From: Verrucomicrobiota bacterium
Lineage (GTDB): Bacteria > Verrucomicrobiota > Verrucomicrobiia > Chthoniobacterales > UBA10450
Assembly (NCBI GenBank): GCA_003219925.1
Contig: QHQU01000145.1
Coordinates: forward strand, 1-10,937
DNA: 10,937 nt
Direction: 5' to 3'
A program made the position numbers and the translations under genes. Positions 6,621 to 10,937 of the stretch are shown piece after piece (positions within the stretch are counted from its first letter, which is position 1; the number at the start of each line of letters is the position of its first letter). Below the pieces are notes generated by a model. That model ran no database searches and had not been told where the DNA came from. It saw only the letters and a list, made by a program, of their open reading frames with translations.

Positions 6621-6829
6621 CACCGCGAACCGGATTAAGAGGAACTCCTTGAAGTTACGCTCAGATCTCACGCGGTCATCCCGACTCGCGCAGACGAGGA
6701 GGGACCTCACATGCTCGAGATGCGTTACGCAAAATAGTTTGTGTGATCCGCAGCGTTGGGCGAAGTCCCTCGCTTATGCTCGGGATGACGGACGGTTGGC
6801 AAGCGAAAGGACCAACCCGGTTCGAGGTG
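6621..6829. repeat. ~209-bp palindromic (MITE/REP-like) element between smpB and thpR
   Basis: Two nested inverted repeats define it. The outer arms are CACCGCGAACCGGATT (6621-6636) and AACCCGGTTCGAGGTG (6814-6829), pairing at 14 of 16 positions. The inner arms are GTCATCCCGA (6675-6684) and TCGGGATGAC (6780-6789), perfect over 10 bp, followed inward by GAGGGAC/GTCCCTC (6699-6705 and 6765-6771) and TCACA/TGTGA (6707-6711 and 6742-6746). There is no transposase and no credible coding sequence, so any movement would depend on an enzyme elsewhere. The GTCATCCCGA...GAGGGACCTC style resembles dispersed repeats of soil bacteria, but copy number cannot be judged from one window. It could also act as a transcript-end hairpin for smpB. 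Confidence 0.65.
6824..6829 (+). promoter_or_regulatory. Ribosome binding site of thpR
   Basis: GAGGTG lies 7 nt before the thpR ATG, one of the few good Shine-Dalgarno sites in this window. It fixes the start at 6837. It falls exactly in the right outer arm of the palindromic element, so the repeat both supplies the site and could sequester it by pairing with the left arm. Confidence 0.7.
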
Positions 6830-6836
6830 TGTCTGC

Positions 6837-7382
6837 ATGACCAACCAGCGACTCTTCATCGCCATCGATTTACCGGATAAAATCGCAGAATCCCTGGTCG
6901 CGCTCGACCCGCATTATCGCGGCCTGATTTTTTCGGCTCCATCGCAGATCCATCTCACTCTCGCGTTTTTCGCCGCGGTCGATCCGGCGACCGCCGATTT
7001 GCTCGAGGAAAAACTCGCGGCCATCTCGTTTCGCGCATTTTTTTTGCCGGTGACCGGACTCGGCACTTTCCCAAAAAAAGGTACGCCGCACGTCCTCTGG
7101 ATCGGCGTTGGTCACGCCCACCCGCATCTCTTTCAATTGCACAAGCGCGTCAATGAGGCTGCGCTTGCCTGCAATTTGCCGATCGAGGAGCGGGCCTGGA
7201 CGCCCCATTTTACCATTGCGCGCGGCCGAGGAATCTCGCCTGCATTGATGCAATCATTCCTCAAAAAACACCCTGACTACGACGCCGGCATGATGCACGT
7301 AGCGGAATTTCATCTTTACCAAAGCACTTTAACGCCCGCTGGTCCCATCCACCGGCGCGAGCTTACGATCGCGGCCCGTTAA
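6837..7382 (+). CDS. thpR: RNA 2',3'-cyclic phosphodiesterase (LigT/2H family)
   Basis: Codes for 181 residues, the usual ThpR length. Both catalytic HxTx motifs of the 2H phosphoesterase fold are present: H39-L-T41-L in SQIHLTLAFF and H124-F-T126-I in TPHFTIAR. The N-terminal strand RLFIAIDLP is typical. The enzyme opens 2',3'-cyclic phosphate ends of RNA to a 2'-phosphate and can ligate 2',5' ends in vitro; its cellular substrate is usually unknown. The start is set by the GAGGTG site. The 3' end overlaps the convergent ATP-grasp-like gene by 20 bp. No RNA ligase or repair partner is adjacent. Confidence 0.93.
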   Translation: MTNQRLFIAIDLPDKIAESLVALDPHYRGLIFSAPSQIHLTLAFFAAVDPATADLLEEKLAAISFRAFFLPVTGLGTFPKKGTPHVLWIGVGHAHPHLFQLHKRVNEAALACNLPIEERAWTPHFTIARGRGISPALMQSFLKKHPDYDAGMMHVAEFHLYQSTLTPAGPIHRRELTIAAR

Positions 7383-8712
7383 CGGTATTCATGCTGGTCG
7401 GCACTAAAATGCCGTCGCGCATTCCGTGGATTAACTTCTTGTCCGCCGGCACAATTGTCGTCAGGGCGCCGCGCAATTTAACCCGATCGTCTTCCACAAA
7501 AAAGTACGGACACAAACGGATCCGTCCTCTCATCGTTCGCACTTCGCCGCTTTCGCCGTCGTAATAAGAATGCTCGAACAAGCTGCCTTTGTGGAACTGC
7601 TGTAAAATCGTGGGCTGGATCGCAAAATTGGCCAGTGCGTGGTCGATTCGCTTCTCCCATTCGCTGTGCGGCAAATCCGCGCCCAGCGCCACCCCGCGGC
7701 TGCCCCAACCCAGCGGCGAAAATCCGCTCACTTTCAAAAGCAGGTCGCGCTCTTTCTGACTGAACTTGGCTGCCTCGCGCCAATCATGAATCTCCAGCCG
7801 CGGAATCACCGCATGTTGTGGCAAGGGCATAGGATCGAGTAACCAGGTGTAAGGGATAACCTGCCGCAATTTCAGAAAATATTTGTCGCCCAGCTCGCGC
7901 CGCCAGAATTGTCGCAATGGCTTGAGCCAGAAGAGAGCGAACCACATTTTCTCCTCCAGAAACGGTTTGACCGGCGGCGTCAGCCGCACTTTTCCTTCCG
8001 CCGCCGATCTCAGCAGCACCTCGATCTTCGGAATGTTCGGTAGATCGAATAGCTCAAAGAATCGGTAAACATCGCGGCCTGGTTGTGGCTCATAGTTCTC
8101 CGCCGGGACGACGCGCCACTTCGACGTTGGATGTTCGAGATTGGATGTTCGATGTAGATTCAATTGCGCTGCTAACCACTCCATCTCGGGCCGGTAGGTG
8201 GCTGACTCTTCCGAAACCAGAATATCGCCGCCATTCGGCAGAACGTTTTGAAAGCCATCAAGCATTCCCTCTTCGCCGCCAATCACATCCTGGCCGAGCG
8301 CCGAATAGGTGCGATTTAACCAACCGGTCAATCCGATTCCACCCGGGACGGAATCAATTTCCGCAATGATGTAACTGTTCTCTGTCAGAATAAGGTCCGG
8401 CCGAATAACGCGCGGTAACTCGTCGCGGAAAACTTTCTGCCGCGACAACTCAACCAGTTCGGCCGGTTTCCCGGCGTCGAGATATTGCGCGATCCATGCC
8501 GGCTGCTTCCCCCGAACACTTAGCTGATAAAGCTGATTACACGCCCGTTGAAAAACAAACAACCGATGTCCGAGTTGCTCCAGTTCGCTGGCAAATTTCT
8601 CTGAAATCGGAAACGCGTCCGGCGAAATCAGCCAATCCTTAAACGCAAATAAACCTTCGCTTGGTAAGGCGTCTCGAATGGCATCCAGTTTGTTTTCAAC
8701 TGTCGCAATCAT
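7363..8712 (-). CDS. Probable circularly permuted ATP-grasp-like enzyme, function unknown
   Basis: Codes for 449 soluble residues. I do not recognise an exact family. Features suggestive of a (permuted) ATP-grasp fold are RPDLILTE and AEIDSVPGG (104-125, like the acidic EIN/EID strand of permuted ATP-grasps), a Gly-rich loop after a Lys (LLLKVSGF...GWGSRGVALG, 326-344), LQQF (370-373, like the QE/QQ hinge position), and the closing strands GRIRLCPYF (396-404) and HGMRDGILVP (429-438). If correct it would form an amide or peptide-like bond using ATP, as in glutathionylspermidine synthase-like or DUF403/404-type proteins; the substrate is unknown. Residues 187-198 are encoded by a degenerate heptamer repeat, probably inserted. 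It starts 48 nt after ruvA, so cotranscription is likely. No Shine-Dalgarno site is visible. Confidence 0.6.
   Translation of the reverse strand: MIATVENKLDAIRDALPSEGLFAFKDWLISPDAFPISEKFASELEQLGHRLFVFQRACNQLYQLSVRGKQPAWIAQYLDAGKPAELVELSRQKVFRDELPRVIRPDLILTENSYIIAEIDSVPGGIGLTGWLNRTYSALGQDVIGGEEGMLDGFQNVLPNGGDILVSEESATYRPEMEWLAAQLNLHRTSNLEHPTSKWRVVPAENYEPQPGRDVYRFFELFDLPNIPKIEVLLRSAAEGKVRLTPPVKPFLEEKMWFALFWLKPLRQFWRRELGDKYFLKLRQVIPYTWLLDPMPLPQHAVIPRLEIHDWREAAKFSQKERDLLLKVSGFSPLGWGSRGVALGADLPHSEWEKRIDHALANFAIQPTILQQFHKGSLFEHSYYDGESGEVRTMRGRIRLCPYFFVEDDRVKLRGALTTIVPADKKLIHGMRDGILVPTSMNTVNGPRS
8120..8154. repeat. Degenerate heptamer repeat, 5 units, inside the ATP-grasp-like gene
   Basis: Five consecutive 7-mers read on the plus strand: TTCGACG, TTGGATG, TTCGAGA, TTGGATG and TTCGATG (consensus TTSGATG). 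On the coding strand they give the low-complexity segment HRTSNLEHPTS. It is the same type of repeat as 10447-10481 but more diverged, so probably older. Confidence 0.8.
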
Positions 8713-8760
8713 TGCCGGGGAACGTTCAACGCGCTCAGTGAGAATGACAAATCGCGAGAA

Positions 8761-9375
8761 CTACCGTCCCGTTGCAAATTTCTTCAGCGCCAGTTTCACC
8801 AATTCCTCCGCCGATTTTCCGGCGCCTTCGCGTTCCTGTAAATCGCGCACCAGCTTGTGGGCGTCGATCTGCTTGTAACCGAGCGCGATCAACGCCAGAA
8901 CCGCTTCGTTCGCCTGCTCCTGCTCTGGCGTCGGGGCATGCGCCGCGCTCGCCGCTTCCCAGGCCGCCGCCACCCCGACCCTGTCTTTCAACTCCAGCAC
9001 CATTCGCTCCGCTGTTTTCTTTCCCACACCGCTTATCTTCGAAAGTGACACGACATCATTGTTCACCACCGCTGCTTTAAAATTGTTCACGCTCATTCCG
9101 CTTAACACCGCCAGCGCCAGTTTCGGCCCGATCCCGCTGACGTGGTTGACCAGCAGGCGAAAAAGATCGCGCTCCGGCGCGCCCATGAATCCGTAGAGAA
9201 TCTGCGCATCTTCGCGCACATGCAGATGCGTGAGAATTTCAATTGGCTGCCCGACCGCAGGAAGTTTGTCGTAACTCGAAAGCGGAATAAAAACCTCGTA
9301 GCCAACACCGCCAACATCGATCGTCGCCTGCGTTGGCAGCGCGTGCACCAGGCGGCCATGGAGAAACGTGATCAC
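8761..9375 (-). CDS. ruvA: Holliday junction branch migration protein RuvA
   Basis: Codes for 204 residues, full length. Domain I is an OB fold (1-62) opening MITFLHGRLV with DVGGVGYEVFIP. Two helix-hairpin-helix motifs follow: VSGIGPKLALAVLSG (79-93) and ISGVGKKTAERMVLELK (114-130). Domain III (about 150-204) has ANEAVLALIALGY, the part that contacts RuvB. RuvA tetramers hold the four-way junction while RuvB drives branch migration and RuvC cuts. The start is GTG at 9375, giving the family N-terminus; no Shine-Dalgarno site precedes it. ruvB and ruvC are not in the window, and the next gene downstream is instead the ATP-grasp-like one. Confidence 0.96.
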   Translation of the reverse strand: MITFLHGRLVHALPTQATIDVGGVGYEVFIPLSSYDKLPAVGQPIEILTHLHVREDAQILYGFMGAPERDLFRLLVNHVSGIGPKLALAVLSGMSVNNFKAAVVNNDVVSLSKISGVGKKTAERMVLELKDRVGVAAAWEAASAAHAPTPEQEQANEAVLALIALGYKQIDAHKLVRDLQEREGAGKSAEELVKLALKKFATGR

Positions 9376-9382
9376 GGGGTTC

Positions 9383-9471
9383 GTTGAAGCGTTAAAATGA
9401 TAAAGCGATGAAGCGAATCCAACATCGGATGCTCAACCCTTCAACCCTTCAACGCTTTGACGCGTCAACGC
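9383..9471. repeat. Octamer tandem repeats in opposing orientation
   Basis: The gap between the glycosyltransferase stop and the ruvA start is largely short repeats. The left block (9383-9414) is four 8-mers: GTTGAAGC, GTTAAAAT, GATAAAGC and GATGAAGC. The right block (9432-9471) is five 8-mers of the opposite sense: CTCAACCC, TTCAACCC, TTCAACGC, TTTGACGC and GTCAACGC. Between them, AATCCAA and CATCGGA resemble the heptamer repeat found elsewhere in the window. AAGCGTT (9387-9393) and AACGCTT (9451-9457) are exact complements, so the patch can fold into a hairpin and might end the glycosyltransferase transcript. Nothing else is seen in the gap. Confidence 0.75.
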
Positions 9472-9503
9472 AAACCGTTGTAGGCGGCAGATGCCATCCC
9501 TTC

Positions 9504-10937
9504 CTACTCTGGTTTCAGCAGCATCGTCAGATCCGCACCTCGCCCTTTGGGAATGTTAAATCCCTTTGTGTGATAACTGCGCCAGGATGGGTCGATATTC
9601 GGAAAAATCTCAGCTACGGATGCTGTTGGCAGCACAATAAAACGCGATCCGCCGCGACCCATAAATTCATTGGCATCCTTGTGTTTTAGCGACGTCATGA
9701 ATCCGCCGACCTTATCGCGAAAATACCAAACCAGACTCGGTTCGGTGAAATCAACCGCGCCGAATTCCATTTCAGGCTTCAGATTAGGCCGGCTGTCACG
9801 GGCAAGATTGTAAGTTGGAAAAAATCTTGCGAGGAACGGGCTGAGGAAAAGCGCGATTGCGAGATAAACCGCGGTTGCCGCGATCGGGAGCGCGCGCGCA
9901 AACCTTAAAGACTCGAAACGGCGCGCAACCAACAGCGCCAGCAACGGAAAGGCCGGTAGGGTGTAATGGGGCAGCTTGGTCTGCACCAGAGTGAAAATTC
10001 CAAAGATGATAAGCGCGCCGGCTAATAGGAATTGGTCGGTGCCGTCGCGCTGCGCCCGCAGTTTTTTCCAAAGCGCCGGTAGTTTGATCGACCAGGGAAA
10101 AAAACTGGCGAAGACAGTCAAAAAATAAAAGGGCAGCAACGCCAGATACATCCAAACGGACGATGCACCATGCCCTTCCATTGTAGCGACCGAACGTTCA
10201 ACCACATGCTTTCCAATCCCGACCCGGAAAAACTCGCCCTGCGTGCGAACAAGAGCCGGAATTCCCCAAAGGCAGATCAACACCAACATCAGCAAGAGTC
10301 CGCGGACGAATTTGAAATGTGCGGCAAAGTGTTTCTGACGATGAAATCGGTGCGCGATTGCAACCGTTAAGAGCGGCGTCCATCCAATCGGCCCCTTCGC
10401 CAGAAACGCGAAGGCGAGTGAAATATAAAAGGTCCACCAAAAGACCGTTCGGTGTTCGATGTTCGATGTTCGATGTTCGGTGTTTGCCTTGAAAAGTTCC
10501 CATGCCGCCCAGTGCGCAACCGTCACGAACAAGACCAACCACATGTCTGCTACCGCGGCTTTTCCGTGGATAAAGGTTTGCAGCGAAAGGGAGAAGATTA
10601 TTGCCGCCCACCAACCAACTTTCTCATCCCCCAGTTGCTGTCCCCACGCCAACAGAATAACGGCAACCAGCGCCGCGGCGATTGCGGTCGGGAAACGCGC
10701 GGCAAAATCATTTTCGCCAAAGACACGATAACTCGCGACCTGAAACCAGTAGGTTAGTGGCGGTTTATCGAATCGAAATTGATTGTTGAAATAGGGAACG
10801 ATGAAATCGGCGCGCTCGCGCATTTCCCGCGCCGCTTCGGCGAAACGTGGCTCGTCGCGGTCGATTAACGGCAAACTCCAGGTGCCCGCGAGATGAAAAA
10901 GCAGGCAGCCAAAAAACACCAGGATGTAATTGCGCAT
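9504..10937 (-). CDS. GT39/ArnT-like membrane glycosyltransferase
   Basis: Codes for 477 residues with many membrane helices (first at about 4-20). The first periplasmic loop holds the GT-C signature PLIDRDEPRFAEAAREM with acidic residues D26, D28 and E29, then PYFNNQFRFDKPPLTYW (48-64). Later landmarks are FLAKGPIGW (178-186) and TKLPHYTLPAFPLLALL (320-336), both typical of ArnT-like and PMT-family enzymes. Such proteins move a sugar from a polyprenyl-phosphate donor onto lipid A, protein or another envelope glycan on the outer face of the inner membrane; the substrate cannot be told here. The soluble tail (about 385-477) is short. Residues 153-164 come from a heptamer repeat in the loop before a membrane helix. 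The ATG coincides with the window end, so its promoter is not visible and a start further upstream cannot be excluded. Confidence 0.9.
   Translation of the reverse strand: MRNYILVFFGCLLFHLAGTWSLPLIDRDEPRFAEAAREMRERADFIVPYFNNQFRFDKPPLTYWFQVASYRVFGENDFAARFPTAIAAALVAVILLAWGQQLGDEKVGWWAAIIFSLSLQTFIHGKAAVADMWLVLFVTVAHWAAWELFKANTEHRTSNIEHRTVFWWTFYISLAFAFLAKGPIGWTPLLTVAIAHRFHRQKHFAAHFKFVRGLLLMLVLICLWGIPALVRTQGEFFRVGIGKHVVERSVATMEGHGASSVWMYLALLPFYFLTVFASFFPWSIKLPALWKKLRAQRDGTDQFLLAGALIIFGIFTLVQTKLPHYTLPAFPLLALLVARRFESLRFARALPIAATAVYLAIALFLSPFLARFFPTYNLARDSRPNLKPEMEFGAVDFTEPSLVWYFRDKVGGFMTSLKHKDANEFMGRGGSRFIVLPTASVAEIFPNIDPSWRSYHTKGFNIPKGRGADLTMLLKPE
10447..10481. repeat. Heptamer repeat, 5 units, inside the glycosyltransferase gene
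   Basis: Five 7-mers in tandem on the plus strand: GTTCGGT, three perfect GTTCGAT and GTTCGGT. On the coding strand they give EHRTSNIEHRT (about residues 154-164), a hydrophilic segment between two membrane helices that is out of character with the rest of the protein. Confidence 0.9.

Noticed and set aside
6615..6836. Possible tmRNA (ssrA) gene next to smpB
   Set aside because: No tRNA-like ends, no T arm GTTCRA context and no tag-coding frame; the stretch is explained by nested inverted repeats.
9383..9471. CRISPR-like array from evenly spaced repeats
   Set aside because: The units are 8 nt, contiguous and degenerate, with no spacers and no cas genes.
10452..10757. Plus-strand open frames containing MFDVRCSMF
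   Set aside because: This is the other-strand translation of the heptamer repeat within the glycosyltransferase gene.

Overview
The window looks like a stretch of a free-living bacterial chromosome, most likely from the Verrucomicrobiota (soil Chthoniobacterales-like). This is inferred, not proven. The grounds are: the style of the pilin-like genes; a tiny Arg/Lys-rich COX24/mS38-type protein gene; starts that mostly lack a clear Shine-Dalgarno site; and short degenerate heptamer and octamer tandem repeats inside and between genes, which I associate with this phylum. No phage, plasmid, CRISPR or transposase gene is visible.

Layout. (1) 9-2828, minus strand, read right to left: tRNA-Pro(CGG), a frameshifted membrane transporter remnant, a structured leader, a 34-codon mS38/bS22-like ribosomal-type protein, and a secreted or anchored protein built almost entirely of TPRs. 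(2) 3041-5728, plus strand: an AT-rich promoter region and three tightly linked genes resembling PilV/GspI, PilW/GspJ and PilX minor pilins. (3) 5741-7382, plus strand: a hairpin, a promoter-like site with a palindrome, then rpoZ (RNA polymerase omega), smpB (trans-translation), a ~209-bp palindromic repeat filling the intergenic gap, and thpR (RNA 2',3'-cyclic phosphodiesterase), whose ribosome binding site lies in the right arm of that repeat. (4) 7363-10937, minus strand, right to left: an ArnT/GT39-like membrane glycosyltransferase, an intergenic patch of octamer repeats, ruvA, and a probable circularly permuted ATP-grasp-like enzyme of unknown substrate. The last gene converges on thpR with a 20-bp overlap.

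How it fits together. Most genes are housekeeping: transcription (rpoZ), translation (tRNA, mS38-like protein), ribosome rescue (smpB), recombination (ruvA) and RNA-end chemistry (thpR). The accessory parts are the minor-pilin trio, the glycosyltransferase and the ATP-grasp-like gene. I see no complete new defence or mobile system. The most interesting signals are small-scale: a heptamer repeat that is stop-free in all six frames and has entered two coding sequences; a palindromic element that supplies a neighbour's ribosome binding site; a folded leader ahead of the mS38-like gene; a nearly leaderless pilin promoter; and the decayed transporter beside the tRNA.
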